Notes: generated from the sequence alone by a model not told the origin. Numbered from the stretch's first letter, positions 7,798 to 16,758 are shown. The stretch: 51,729 bases of DNA from Methylobacterium sp. J-076 (GCF_022829405.1 NZ_JAKSXW010000072.1:1-51729); one strand, 5' to 3'. Numbers and translations: made by a program.

Positions 7798-8076
7798 TCA
7801 GGCGATCAGGCGAACCGCCATCCCAACCAGCACCGCGGCTCCCAAGCAGCGCCGCCATGGGTTGACCCCGCGCAGCAACTCATCGCCCGCCCAGACCGCG
7901 AGGGCGATCCAGGATGCCAGGTCCGCCCACCGCCCGACGGTGGTGTCCTCCCCCGCAATCCAGGCGACGGCCTGCATCAGACCGAACAGCCATAGCGGCG
8001 TGTTCGGCCACTGGCCGATCACGATGCGTCCGCTGGTGCGGTCGTGGAAAAACCAATCGAAGGCTGCGGACAGCAT
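7798..8076 (-). CDS. Small integral membrane protein, function unknown
   Basis: I chose ATG 8076, giving 92 residues that begin MLSAAFDWFFHDRTSGRIVI. A longer frame opens at 8235 but its extra N-terminus is arginine/proline-rich and unlike a protein start. Two or three hydrophobic segments are visible (around PLWLFGLMQAVAWIAG, ASWIALAVWAGDELL and LGAAVLVGMAVRLIA). The gene sits directly downstream of tRNA-Ala on the same strand and ends 56 nt from the recombinase stop, facing it. No catalytic motif is seen. The family is not one I can name. Confidence 0.65.
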   Translation of the reverse strand: MLSAAFDWFFHDRTSGRIVIGQWPNTPLWLFGLMQAVAWIAGEDTTVGRWADLASWIALAVWAGDELLRGVNPWRRCLGAAVLVGMAVRLIA

Positions 8077-8242
8077 CGCAGGAAACGGGAATGAGGCCTG
8101 TGGAGACCGGAGGCAGAATGGCCGGTGATCCGGCCCCGGAGACACAACAGAGACGCGGCTGAAGCGGGACACTCGAGCTAAGCTACTGACAAGTCGAGCA
8201 ATCTGACGACCACCGGGATCCTGCGATTTGCGCAAAGACCTT

Positions 8243-8318
8243 TGGTGGAGCTGAGGGGAATCGAACCCCTGACCTCCGCAGTGCGATTGCGGCGCTCTCC
8301 CATCTGAGCTACAGCCCC
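8243..8318 (-). tRNA. tRNA-Ala (anticodon CGC)
   Basis: Read on the minus strand, the 76-nt sequence folds as a standard cloverleaf. The acceptor arm GGGGCTG pairs with CAGCTCC and is followed by ACCA, so CCA is encoded. The D arm is GCTC/GAGC and the anticodon stem CCGCA/TGCGG has loop ATCGCAC with anticodon CGC. The T arm AGGGG/CCCCT has loop TTCGATT. CGC reads GCG codons, common in a genome this GC-rich. The accessory genes lie on its 3' side. Confidence 0.95.
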
Positions 8319-8439
8319 GTCGAGGCGCCGGCCTTGTAGGCGCGGCGGGCTCAGCCTGTCAATTCCCGTCTCGCATGTCCGCTTCGCTTTCGGCGAAACC
8401 GGCGCGCGGACGTGCCCCCGAGGACATCGCGCGGACCGC

Positions 8440-8742
8440 ATGAACGCCCTGATCTGGCTCTTCGATACCGTCGTCCAGCTGTTCATCTACGTGCTCATCG
8501 CGAGCGCGGTGCTGAGCTGGCTCGTGGCCTTCAACGTCGTCAACGTGCGCAACCCCGTCGTGGCGCAGATCGGCGAGGTCCTCTACCGGATCACCGAGCC
8601 CGCCCTGCGGCCGATCCGCAACCTGCTGCCCAATCTCGGCGGGGTCGACATCTCCCCGATCATCCTCATCCTGCTGCTGCTGTTCGTCAGCCGCCTGCTG
8701 CACGAGTTCGCCGTCCCGGCGACCTCCGTCTACATCCGGTGA
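8440..8742 (+). CDS. YggT family membrane protein
   Basis: This 100-residue protein has two hydrophobic blocks, residues about 5-30 (LIWLFDTVVQLFIYVLIASA) and about 68-92 (DISPIILILLLLFVSRLLHE), joined by the family hallmark YRITEPALRPIRNLLP. YggT proteins are small inner-membrane proteins, often near cell-division or proton-transport genes; a role in osmotic or potassium homeostasis has been suggested for some, but it is not settled. The stop is 11 nt before the mesaconyl-CoA hydratase start, so the two may share a transcript. Full length for the family. Confidence 0.9.
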   Translation: MNALIWLFDTVVQLFIYVLIASAVLSWLVAFNVVNVRNPVVAQIGEVLYRITEPALRPIRNLLPNLGGVDISPIILILLLLFVSRLLHEFAVPATSVYIR

Positions 8743-8753
8743 GGGGCGGCCCG

Positions 8754-9797
8754 ATGAAGACCAATCCCGGCCGCTTCTTCGAGGATTTCCGCCTCGGGGA
8801 GACCATCCGCCACGCCACGCCCCGCACGGTGACCGTCGGCGACGTGGCGCTCTACACCGGCCTCTATGGCCCGCGCTTCGCCGTGCAGTCCTCGGACGCC
8901 TTCGCCCGGGCGCTCGGCTACCCGCAGAGCCCCCTCGACGACCTGCTCACCTTCCACGTCGTGTTCGGCAAGACCGTCCCCGACGTCTCCCTCAACGCGC
9001 TGGCCAACCTCGGCTACGCGGAGGGCGGCTTCCGCCGGCCGGTCTATCCGGGGGAGACCCTCTCCACCGTCTCCGAGGTCATCGGCCTCAAGGAGAGCTC
9101 CAACCGGCAGACCGGCGTCGTCTACGTCCGCTCGGTCGGCTCGGACGAGCGCGGCGAGACCGTGCTCAGCTATTGCCGCTGGGTGCTGGTCCGCAAGCGC
9201 GACCCCGAGGCCACGATCGCCGAGGAGCACGTGCCGGTGCTCGCCAAGGCCGTCGACCCGAAGGACCTCGCGGGTGCCCTGCCCCCCCTCCGGGGCTCCG
9301 CCTACGACCTCGCCCTGGCCGGCTCGCCGCACCGGTTCGGCGACTATGCCGCGGGTGAGAAGATCGACCACGTCGATGGCATGACCGTCGAGGAGGCCGA
9401 GCACCAGATCGCCACCCGCCTGTTCCAGAACACCGCCAAGGTGCATTTCGACGGGCTGGCCGCCAAGGACACCCGCTTCGGCCGCCGGCTGATCTACGGG
9501 GGCCACGTGATCTCGCTGGCCCGGGCGCTGAGCTACAACGGCCTCGGCAACGCCTTCGCCCTGGCGGGCATCAATGCCGGCCGCCACGTGGCGCCGCTGT
9601 TCGCCGGCGACACGGTCTATGCCTGGAGCGAGGTGCTGGAGACCGCCGACGTCGGGCGGGACGATGTCGGCCTGCTGCGCCTGCGCACCGTGGCCACCAA
9701 GAACCAGCCCTGCGCCGCCTTCCCCGGCAGGGTCAACGACGGCTACGACCCGGCGGTGATCCTCGACCTCGACTACTGGGCGTTCATCCCGAAGTAG
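8754..9797 (+). CDS. Mesaconyl-CoA hydratase (MaoC-like), ethylmalonyl-CoA pathway
   Basis: This 347-residue double hot-dog hydratase has an N-terminal MaoC-like domain (GRFFEDFRLGETIRHATPRT) and a second domain with FGDYAAGEKIDHVDGMTVEE and FGRRLIYGGHVISLARALSY. It matches the Mcd/MeaC proteins, which interconvert (2R,3S)-beta-methylmalyl-CoA and mesaconyl-CoA. That step belongs to acetyl-CoA assimilation by the ethylmalonyl-CoA pathway, which methylotrophs with the serine cycle use to regenerate glyoxylate. ATG 8754 was chosen because GAGGGG lies just upstream and the protein then has the family length. No other pathway gene is adjacent. Confidence 0.88.
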   Translation: MKTNPGRFFEDFRLGETIRHATPRTVTVGDVALYTGLYGPRFAVQSSDAFARALGYPQSPLDDLLTFHVVFGKTVPDVSLNALANLGYAEGGFRRPVYPGETLSTVSEVIGLKESSNRQTGVVYVRSVGSDERGETVLSYCRWVLVRKRDPEATIAEEHVPVLAKAVDPKDLAGALPPLRGSAYDLALAGSPHRFGDYAAGEKIDHVDGMTVEEAEHQIATRLFQNTAKVHFDGLAAKDTRFGRRLIYGGHVISLARALSYNGLGNAFALAGINAGRHVAPLFAGDTVYAWSEVLETADVGRDDVGLLRLRTVATKNQPCAAFPGRVNDGYDPAVILDLDYWAFIPK

Positions 9798-9868
9798 CGG
9801 CGGTCATCGGCTCCCGAAGCGCAGGCCCTCGGGGGGGGGCCAGGGCCGGGCCCTGCATGAGAGCCCGC

Positions 9869-10105
9869 TCAGGGCATCTCGTCACCCTCGGCCGCGGGCA
9901 GGTCGGGGGCCTGCGCGAGGAGTTCCAGCACCGCCGGGACGTCAGCCCGTGCGGCGCGGCGGCGGATGGTCTCGAACGCCTGATGCTGCCCCAGCCCATA
10001 AGCGATGAAGCTCGTGAAGAGCTGATTGAGCGACGTCCCCTGCGCCTCGGCGACGGCCTTGGCCTGCTCCATGACATGGTCGGGAAGCCGGAGGGCGTAG
10101 GTCAT
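9869..10105 (-). CDS. Antitoxin of a PIN-type toxin-antitoxin pair
   Basis: This 78-residue protein begins MTYALRLPDHVMEQAKAVAE, followed by GTSLNQLFTSFIAYGL, the pattern of a ribbon-helix-helix or HicB-like DNA-binding antitoxin (short strand followed by two helices). The acidic C-terminal tail (AQAPDLPAAEGDEMP) is the sort of flexible segment that wraps a toxin. Its start overlaps the end of the PIN gene by 4 nt (ATGA), so the two are translationally coupled, with the toxin gene first. It probably neutralises the PIN protein and, with it, binds the operator upstream of the pair. Confidence 0.8.
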   Translation of the reverse strand: MTYALRLPDHVMEQAKAVAEAQGTSLNQLFTSFIAYGLGQHQAFETIRRRAARADVPAVLELLAQAPDLPAAEGDEMP

Positions 10106-10539
10106 GATGATCTCCTCGACGACGTCAGCCGGACGATGAACTCCCGCGGGGACAGAACCTCGATTCCGAACGCCGGGACGGCGGGATCCTGAAAATGCCG
10201 GTCATGCGTGACGATGACCGTGGCGGCGGCGGCCATGGCACACTCGATATAGAGATCGTCCTTGGGATCGCTCAAGAACGGGCGGTATCGGAAGAAGGGA
10301 CACGACGGCGTCAGCCGGTCGCAGAGCGCATCGAGCACGGCGTCGATCTGCTCCGGCCTCAGCCAGGGCTCGGGCCCAAGGATGCCGGGCCGTTTCAGCA
10401 GGTCCTCGTACTCGACCATCACCGCCGGAGAGACCGCGAAGGGAATCGTCCCCCGCAGCATCTCCGTGAGCACCGCATGCGATGCGCCGTTTCGCGAGCG
10501 GAGACCGCTCAGGATGACGTTCGCGTCCACGACGTTCAT
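10102..10539 (-). CDS. PIN-domain toxin (putative toxin-antitoxin component)
   Basis: This 145-residue protein has the PIN nuclease fold signature: MNVVDANVILSGL with the first metal-binding Asp at residue 5, then PKDDLYIECAMAAAA and VTHDRHF carrying the later acidic residues. It resembles the PIN-family toxins of the TIGR00305 type. Such proteins are Mg-dependent ribonucleases that cleave RNA when free of antitoxin. It is the upstream gene of the pair, an order less common than antitoxin-first. The ATG is 6 nt inside a perfect palindrome, so repression at that site would shut off both genes. Confidence 0.85.
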   Translation of the reverse strand: MNVVDANVILSGLRSRNGASHAVLTEMLRGTIPFAVSPAVMVEYEDLLKRPGILGPEPWLRPEQIDAVLDALCDRLTPSCPFFRYRPFLSDPKDDLYIECAMAAAATVIVTHDRHFQDPAVPAFGIEVLSPREFIVRLTSSRRSS

Positions 10540-10545
10540 GACCGC

Positions 10546-10567
10546 ATGATATCGCAGGCGATATCAT
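10546..10567. promoter_or_regulatory. Perfect palindromic operator of the toxin-antitoxin operon
   Basis: ATGATATCGC (10546-10555) and GCGATATCAT (10558-10567) are exact inverted repeats separated by AG. The site begins 6 nt upstream of the PIN start codon on the minus strand and therefore overlaps the ribosome site or promoter. Autoregulatory antitoxins bind such palindromes, so this is the likely operator. The palindrome is seen; binding is inferred. Confidence 0.7.
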
Positions 10568-10622
10568 CGTCAACCGCGCCGGCCGGTGGCGTCGGGCCCC
10601 GACGCCACCGAACCGCGTGCCC

Positions 10623-11183
10623 TCAATCCCGCACGATCACCTTGGTGCCCACCCGCACCCGGTCGTACAGGTCGGCGACGTCCTTGTTGGTCATGCGGAT
10701 GCAGCCGGAGGAGACCGCCGCGCCCATCGTCTCGGGCTCGTTGGAGCCGTGGATGCGGTAGAGCGAGGAGCCCAGGTACAGGGCGCGGGCGCCGAGGGGG
10801 TTGTCCTGGCCGCCGGCCATGTAGCGGGGGAGGTCCGGGCGGCGGGCCAGCATCTGCTGCGGCGGGCGCCAATCCGGCCATTCCTTCTTCATGGTCACGG
10901 TCTTCACCCCCGACCAAGAGAAGCCCTCGCGGCCGACGCCGACGCCGTAGCGCACCGCCTCACCGCCGCCGAGCACGTAGAAGAGCCGGCGCTGGCGCGT
11001 GGAGACCACGATGGTGCCGGGCTTCTCCTTGCCCGACCACGCCACCGTGTCCCGGGGGATGGCCTGGGTGCGGAAGCCGTTGAGGAAGTCGGCGATCGGC
11101 CCCCGGTCGAAGAAATCCGCCCGGGCCGGCACGGCCCCGAGCAACACTCCGGCGATCGCCAGCGTCGCGATGCGTCCCGACAT
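10623..11183 (-). CDS. L,D-transpeptidase (YkuD domain), exported
   Basis: This 186-residue precursor has an N-terminal signal peptide (MSGRIATLAIAGVLLGAVPA, cut near ARA-DFF). The YkuD domain carries the catalytic motif with H145 in RIHGSN and C161 in SSGCIRM. L,D-transpeptidases make 3-3 peptidoglycan cross-links or attach lipoproteins to peptidoglycan in the periplasm. I chose ATG 11183 instead of the upstream ATG 11321, because it puts the signal peptide at the N-terminus. It stands alone, tail-on to the toxin-antitoxin promoter region. Confidence 0.9.
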   Translation of the reverse strand: MSGRIATLAIAGVLLGAVPARADFFDRGPIADFLNGFRTQAIPRDTVAWSGKEKPGTIVVSTRQRRLFYVLGGGEAVRYGVGVGREGFSWSGVKTVTMKKEWPDWRPPQQMLARRPDLPRYMAGGQDNPLGARALYLGSSLYRIHGSNEPETMGAAVSSGCIRMTNKDVADLYDRVRVGTKVIVRD

Positions 11184-11379
11184 GCAGTCTCGTCCCCTAC
11201 ATCGTTGATGGGCAGCCCCTTGGGGGGGCCTCAACCGGAACGGGCATCGGCATCGCGGCACGGATGAGGCCGCGCAGGCGTGGTCCGTCGCCTTTGCCGG
11301 GGGGTGTGCGATCCGGGCCACAGGGGCTGCGGCACCGGCTGCGATTGCATCCGCGGGCCGCCGCGCTTATCACACCGGC

Positions 11380-11805
11380 GTGATCACCCAGCCTGCCCCA
11401 CCGGCCCGCCCCGGCGCGGACCTCGCGGCCCCCCGGCCGGGCGCATGGCTCGTGGCGCTCGCCGCGGGCTTTCTCGCCCTCGGCCTCGTCGCCCTGGCCT
11501 TCGCCGTCCTCGCCGTCCCCGGGCCCGCCCCGGCAGGCGCCGCGGCGTCGTTCCGGCCCGCCCTGGCGGTGATGGCCCCGCACACGGCCCCGGTGCAGGC
11601 GCCCCTCGTGCACCGGCTCGACCGCACCGGCACCACCGTCGCCCCCGCCGACATCGAGGTGCCCGCCGATCCGGCCCTGCCGGGTCAGGTCGCCGAATCG
11701 CTCGTCGCCCCCGGCTTCGTCGCGGCGCCGTTCCCCCGGACGCACGCGGCGCTGCCCGCGCCCGCGCCGCTGGCCTCGCCCCTGCGGCCTCCCCGCGCGG
11801 CCTGA
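11380..11805 (+). CDS. Hypothetical single-pass membrane protein
   Basis: A frame of 141 codons starting with GTG has one clear transmembrane segment (about 24-46, WLVALAAGFLALGLVALAFA) preceded by an Ala/Pro-rich cytoplasmic tail and followed by an Ala/Pro/Val-rich outer part. There is no good ribosome site. The composition could arise by chance in such GC-rich DNA. It faces the same way as the efflux genes that follow after 152 nt. Function unknown and existence uncertain. Confidence 0.35.
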   Translation: MITQPAPPARPGADLAAPRPGAWLVALAAGFLALGLVALAFAVLAVPGPAPAGAAASFRPALAVMAPHTAPVQAPLVHRLDRTGTTVAPADIEVPADPALPGQVAESLVAPGFVAAPFPRTHAALPAPAPLASPLRPPRAA

Positions 11806-11957
11806 TCCCGGCGCATCGGACAAGGGGACACGGCCCAGGGCATGATGCACCCGGAAGCCTTCGCCCGCCGATGCCGCCTTTCGCGCCGAACCCCTTAGAG
11901 TTCCGCCCACACGACTCCGTCCGCGTCCGCGGATGCCAGTCAGGAGCGTCGCCACCC

Positions 11958-13196
11958 GTGATCCGCCTGTCCGCCCTCACCCTCCTCCCGGCCGTCGCCC
12001 TCGGCCTGTCCCTGGCCGCCTGCAACCCGCAGCAGGCCGCCGCGCCCGCGCCGCCCGTGCCCGATGTCGGCTTCGTCACCGTGCATCCGCAGGCGATCCC
12101 CTACCTGCGCGACCTGCCCGGCCGGGTGGCGCCGATGCGGATCGCCGAGGTGCGCTCCCGGGTCTCCGGCCTCGTGATCAAGCGGCTGTTCGAGCAGGGC
12201 AGCCAGGTCAAGGAAGGCGACATCCTCTACAAGATCGACCCGGCCCCCTACGAGGTCGAGCTGGCGAGCGCCGAGGCGGCGCTGGCACGCCAGGAGGCGG
12301 CGCAGGTGCTGGCCCGCCAGCAGGCCGACAGGCTGGAGCAGCTGCTCTCCCGCGCCACGGCGAGCCAAGCGCAGTACGATGCCGCCTTCGCCGGGAAGAA
12401 GCAGGCGGAGGCCGAGGTGGCCGGCGCCAAGGCGGCCCGGGACCGGGCCCAGCTCAACCTGTCCTGGACCGACGTGCGCGCGCCGATCACCGGGCGGATC
12501 GGCCGGGCGCTCCTCACCGAGGGCACCCTGATCGAGCCGGGCCAGACCGGGGCGCTGGCGACGATCCAGCAGCTCGATCCGATCTACGTCGACATCACCC
12601 AGTCGGTGGGCGAATTGAACCGCCTGCGTCGGGACCTCGCCAGCGGCGAGCTGGCGCGGCTGGAGGAGAACTCCGCCAACGTCCACCTGATCATGGACGA
12701 CAACTCCCTCTACCCGCTCGCCGGCCGCCTGCTGTTCTCGGACGTGACCGCCGACCCGAGCACGGGGCAGGTGACGCTGCGCGTGCAGTTCCCCAACCCG
12801 CACGACGAGCTGTTCCCCGGCATGTACGTGCGGGCGCGCATCAAGCAGGGCATCGATTCGGATGCCATCGCCGTGCCGCAGCAGGCGATCCAGCGCACTG
12901 AGGACGGCCGCGCCGAGGTGTGGCTGATCCGCGACGACCAGACCGTCATGCGCCAGCCCGTCGAGGTGGGCCCGGTGGTGGGCACCGACTGGCTGATCCG
13001 CTCCGGCCTGAAGCCCGGCGAGCGGGTGGTGGTGGACGGCTTCCAGAAGGTCACCGTGGGCATGAGCGTGAAGCCCATCGACCAGACGCCGCCCTATGCC
13101 GAGGGCGGCGCGGAGGTCCCCAAGATCGACGCCGACGAAGCCGCCGAGAAGGCCGACACCCAGCAACGCGCGCAAGCCGCCGCGCAGCGCCGCTGA
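11958..13196 (+). CDS. RND efflux periplasmic adaptor (MexA/AcrA type lipoprotein)
   Basis: This 412-residue membrane fusion protein joins an RND pump to an outer-membrane channel. A lipoprotein signal is visible (ALTLLPAVALGLSLAACN, lipobox LAAC). Then come a beta-barrel/lipoyl region (VRSRVSGLVIKRLFEQGSQV KEGDILYKIDP), an alpha-helical hairpin of about 80 residues, and the second lipoyl half (LSWTDVRAPITGRIGRALLTEG). The start is a GTG at 11958 with AGGAG upstream; longer in-frame starts lack a signal. The pump gene follows 276 nt later, after a palindromic repeat. Substrates of this HAE1-type pair are usually drugs or detergents. No outer-membrane partner is adjacent. Confidence 0.93.
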   Translation: MIRLSALTLLPAVALGLSLAACNPQQAAAPAPPVPDVGFVTVHPQAIPYLRDLPGRVAPMRIAEVRSRVSGLVIKRLFEQGSQVKEGDILYKIDPAPYEVELASAEAALARQEAAQVLARQQADRLEQLLSRATASQAQYDAAFAGKKQAEAEVAGAKAARDRAQLNLSWTDVRAPITGRIGRALLTEGTLIEPGQTGALATIQQLDPIYVDITQSVGELNRLRRDLASGELARLEENSANVHLIMDDNSLYPLAGRLLFSDVTADPSTGQVTLRVQFPNPHDELFPGMYVRARIKQGIDSDAIAVPQQAIQRTEDGRAEVWLIRDDQTVMRQPVEVGPVVGTDWLIRSGLKPGERVVVDGFQKVTVGMSVKPIDQTPPYAEGGAEVPKIDADEAAEKADTQQRAQAAAQRR

Positions 13197-13222
13197 GGGA
13201 GGCGCCATGTCGCGACGCGGAT

Positions 13223-13418
13223 CCCCCTCTCCCCGCCTGCGGGGAGCGGCCCACGGACACCCTGTCGTGTCCGGGGGAAGCGCAGGCGAAGCCGGAGCGA
13301 GGGTGAGGGGGCCGAACGGAGGCACCTCGTCCGTCACGCCCCCTCACCCCCGGCTGCCGCCCCGCCGCGCCGACGACGGGATCGTCGCGGCCCTCTCCCC
13401 GCAAGACGGGGAGAGGGG
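13223..13418. repeat. GC-rich palindromic intergenic element between adaptor and pump genes
   Basis: Exact 12-bp inverted ends CCCCTCTCCCCG (13224-13235) and CGGGGAGAGGGG (13407-13418) bound the element. It contains sub-palindromes such as CGGACAC...GTGTCCG. The same wording returns at 27,144-27,343, which indicates a dispersed family. It lies inside the putative adaptor-pump operon and could form structures in the mRNA. Confidence 0.75.
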
Positions 13419-13472
13419 ATTCGTCCCATCGGCCATGAGCCTGTCCGCACCGCCCACCCAGGGAGCCATCTG

Positions 13473-16400
13473 ATGGCCCGCTTCTTCATCGACCGGCCGG
13501 TCTTCGCCTGGGTCGTCGCGCTGTTCATCCTGCTCGGCGGCGCGCTGGCGATCCCGAACCTGCCGGTGGCGCAGTATCCGGTGATCGCGCCCCCCTCCAT
13601 CGCCCTCTCGACCGCCTTCCCCGGCGCCTCGGTGGAGAGCCTCTACACGGGCACGACCCGGCTCATCGAGGACGAGCTGAACGGCGCGGCCAACATCATG
13701 AGCTTCGAGTCGACCACCGACTCGTTCGGCTCCGTGAACATCACCGCCACCTTCCGCCCCGGCACCGATCCGTCGCTCGCCTCGGTGGAGGTGCAGAACC
13801 GGCTGAAGCGCGTCGAGGCGCGCCTGCCCCTGGAAGTGCGCCAGAACGGCATCCTCGTGGAGGAGGCCTCCGCCGCCACCCTCAACATCATCACCCTCGT
13901 CTCCACCGACGGCGGGATGGACGAGGTGGGGCTCGGCGACTTCCTGATCCGCAACGTCATCAACGAGATCCGCCGCATCCCCGGCGTCGGCCGGGCGACC
14001 CTGTACTCGACGGAACGCTCCCTCCGGGTGTGGGTGGACCCGGACAAGCTGCGCGGCCTGTCGCTGACCCCCGGCGACGTCAGCGACGCCATCCGCAACC
14101 AGAACATCCAGATCGCCTCGGGCGCGGTGGGCGCGCAGCCGAGCCCGTCCGCCAACGCGCTGACCGCGCCCATCGTGGTGAAGGGCCAGCTCTCGACCGT
14201 GGAGGATTTCGGGGCCATCGTCCTGCGGGCGAACCCGGACGGGTCGAACGTGCGCCTGCGCGACGTCGCCCGGATCGAGCTCGGCGGCGACGCCTACCAG
14301 TTCTCCACCCGCCTCAACGGCGGTCAGGCGGCGGGCATCTCGGTGACGCTCGCCCCCGACGGCAACGCGCTGGAGACCGCCAAGGCCATCCGCGCCAAGA
14401 TGGAGGAGCTGTCGCCGTTCTTCCCCTCGGGGCTGAAGTGGGACATCCCCTACGACATCACCCCCGCCGTGAAGGCCTCCATCGAGAAGGTGCTGCACAC
14501 CCTCGTGGAGGCGGTGATCCTCGTCTTCCTGGTGATGTTCCTGTTCCTGCAGAACATCCGCTACACCCTGATCCCCACCATCGTCGTGCCCATCGCCCTG
14601 ATGGGGACGGTGACGGTGATATGGCTTTCGGGCTTCTCCGTGAACGTGCTCACCATGTTCGGCATGGTGCTCGCCATCGGCATCCTCGTGGACGACGCCA
14701 TCGTCGTGGTCGAGAACGTCGAGCGCATCATGAACGAGGAGGGTCTGCCCCCGAAGGAGGCGACCCGGAAGGCCATGGACCAGATCACCGGGGCGATCAT
14801 CGGCATCACCCTGGTGCTGATGGCGGTGTTCGTGCCGATGGCGTTCTTCCCCGGCTCGGTGGGCATCATCTACCGGCAGTTCTCCATCGCGATGGTCACC
14901 TCCATCGCCTTCTCGGCGCTGCTCGCCCTGTCCCTGACGCCGGCGCTGTGCGCGACCTTCCTCAAGCCGGTCGAGAAGGGCCACGGCCACGCCAAGGGGG
15001 GCGTGTTCGGGGCGTTCAACCGCTTCGTGGACCGGGAGACCGCCCGCTACGGACGCGGCACGGCGTGGTTCATCCGCAAATCCGGCCGGGTGATGCTGGT
15101 CTACCTCGCCCTGGTGGCGGGCACGGCCTACGCCTTCATGCGCCTGCCGGAGGGCTTCCTGCCGGTGGAGGACCAGGGCTTCTTCACCGTCGACGTGCAG
15201 ACCCCGCCCGGCGCCTCGTTCAACCGGACGCTTGCCGCCGTGCGCAAGGTGGAGGAGCACCTGTTGGCGCAGCCGGGCGTCGCCACGGTGACGATCCTCA
15301 ACGGCTTCTCGTTCTCCGGCCAGGGGCCGAACACCAGCCAGGCCTTCGTCACCCTGAAGCCCTGGGACGAGCGCGACGCGGGCAGCTCCGCCGCCGCCCT
15401 GGTGAAGGGCACCAACGAGGCGCTCAGCGGCTACCGGGACGCGATGATCGACGCGCAGGAGCCCCCGCCCGTCGACAACCTCGGCAACGCGGCGGGCTTC
15501 TCCTTCCGCCTGCAGGACAGGGCGCAGCGGGGCTACGCCGCCCTCACCGCCGCCCAGGCGCAGCTGATGGCGGTGGCCAAGCGCAGCCCGGTGCTGAAGA
15601 ACGTGAAGATCGAGGGCCTGCCCGCCACGCCCCAGGCCGAATTGATCATCGACCGGGAGAAGGCGGCCGCGCTCGGCGTGAAGTTCGAGGACATCAACGA
15701 CGTCATCCAGGTCAACCTCGGCTCGGTCTACACCAACGACTTCCCGAACCGGGGCAAGATGCAGCGCGTCTACGTGCAGGCCGAGCAGCTCCAGCGCCTC
15801 AACGCCTCCGACATCCTCAACTACGCGGTGAAGAACAGCACTGGCACGATGGTGCCGATGTCCTCCTTCGCGGAGCTGAAATGGGGCGTGGGGCCGAGCC
15901 AGATCGTCGGCTTCAACGGCTACCAGTCGGTGCGCTTCACCGGCGAGCCCCGGGCCGGCTACACCTCCGGCGACGCCATCGCCGAGATGGAGCGGCTGAT
16001 GCTCCAGTTGCCCAAGGGCTTCGGCTACGCCTGGACCGGCCAGTCCGAGCAGGAGAAGCAGGCGGGCAGCCAGGCGACGCTGCTGCTGGCCCTCTCGGTG
16101 CTCCTCGTCTTCCTGTGCCTCGCCGCCCTGTACGAGAGCTGGGCGATTCCCGTCTCGGTGCTCCTCGTCATCCCGCTGGGGGTGATCGGCTCGGTGGCGG
16201 CGGTGATGCTGCGGGGGATGCCCAACGACGTCTATTTCAAGATCGGGCTCATCACGATCATCGGCCTCTCGGCCAAGAACGCGATCCTGATCGTGGAATT
16301 CGCCCGCGACCTGTGGAAGCCCGGCACCTCGGTGACGCAGGCGACCATCGCGGCGGCGACGCTCCGGTTCCGGCCGATCGTGATGACCTCGCTCGCCTTC

Positions 16401-16637
16401 ATCTTCGGCGTGGTGCCCCTGGCCATCGCCACCGGCGCCGCCTCGAAGAGCCAGCAGGCCATCGGCACGGGCGTGATGGGCGGCATGATCACCGCCACCG
16501 TCCTCGCGGTGTTCTTCGTACCGGTCTTCTTCGTGGTGGTGATGCGCCTGTTCCGCCGGAAGGCGGTGCGGGAGGGCGAGCGGGCGGCCGGCGCGGAGAC
16601 GCCCGCGCCCCGCGTCCACGCCAGCGCGGCGGAGTAG
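13473..16637 (+). CDS. RND multidrug efflux pump, HAE1 (AcrB/MexB) family
   Basis: This 1054-residue inner-membrane pump is of usual AcrB length. The N-terminus MARFFIDRPVFAWVVALFIL is the first helix. The transmembrane proton relay is visible as GILVDDAIVVVENVER (paired Asp in TM4) and GLSAKNAILIVEFARD (Lys in TM10). Two large periplasmic loops lie after TM1 and TM7. As a trimer it exchanges protons for drugs and hands them to the adaptor encoded just upstream. The duplicated halves are typical. The gene is followed by a gene-free stretch and the convergent purSQ operon. Substrate range cannot be told from sequence. Confidence 0.95.
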   Translation: MARFFIDRPVFAWVVALFILLGGALAIPNLPVAQYPVIAPPSIALSTAFPGASVESLYTGTTRLIEDELNGAANIMSFESTTDSFGSVNITATFRPGTDPSLASVEVQNRLKRVEARLPLEVRQNGILVEEASAATLNIITLVSTDGGMDEVGLGDFLIRNVINEIRRIPGVGRATLYSTERSLRVWVDPDKLRGLSLTPGDVSDAIRNQNIQIASGAVGAQPSPSANALTAPIVVKGQLSTVEDFGAIVLRANPDGSNVRLRDVARIELGGDAYQFSTRLNGGQAAGISVTLAPDGNALETAKAIRAKMEELSPFFPSGLKWDIPYDITPAVKASIEKVLHTLVEAVILVFLVMFLFLQNIRYTLIPTIVVPIALMGTVTVIWLSGFSVNVLTMFGMVLAIGILVDDAIVVVENVERIMNEEGLPPKEATRKAMDQITGAIIGITLVLMAVFVPMAFFPGSVGIIYRQFSIAMVTSIAFSALLALSLTPALCATFLKPVEKGHGHAKGGVFGAFNRFVDRETARYGRGTAWFIRKSGRVMLVYLALVAGTAYAFMRLPEGFLPVEDQGFFTVDVQTPPGASFNRTLAAVRKVEEHLLAQPGVATVTILNGFSFSGQGPNTSQAFVTLKPWDERDAGSSAAALVKGTNEALSGYRDAMIDAQEPPPVDNLGNAAGFSFRLQDRAQRGYAALTAAQAQLMAVAKRSPVLKNVKIEGLPATPQAELIIDREKAAALGVKFEDINDVIQVNLGSVYTNDFPNRGKMQRVYVQAEQLQRLNASDILNYAVKNSTGTMVPMSSFAELKWGVGPSQIVGFNGYQSVRFTGEPRAGYTSGDAIAEMERLMLQLPKGFGYAWTGQSEQEKQAGSQATLLLALSVLLVFLCLAALYESWAIPVSVLLVIPLGVIGSVAAVMLRGMPNDVYFKIGLITIIGLSAKNAILIVEFARDLWKPGTSVTQATIAAATLRFRPIVMTSLAFIFGVVPLAIATGAASKSQQAIGTGVMGGMITATVLAVFFVPVFFVVVMRLFRRKAVREGERAAGAETPAPRVHASAAE

Positions 16638-16758
16638 GCCGGCCCCCGCGGTGCCGGCCCCCCGCCGTCGTCGCGGGTGAGGCGACCCAGGGTGGCGGGG
16701 CGTGTACGGGTGCGGCGCCGCCCTCGGGAGGCTCCCCCCGCCACGGGCATGGCGCATG

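Noticed and set aside
13344..16757. A 1137-codon open frame antisense to the efflux pump
   Set aside because: It is rich in His/Arg/Gly/Asp without any domain and arises because GC-rich codons rarely form stops on the opposite strand. The pump on the plus strand is unmistakable.
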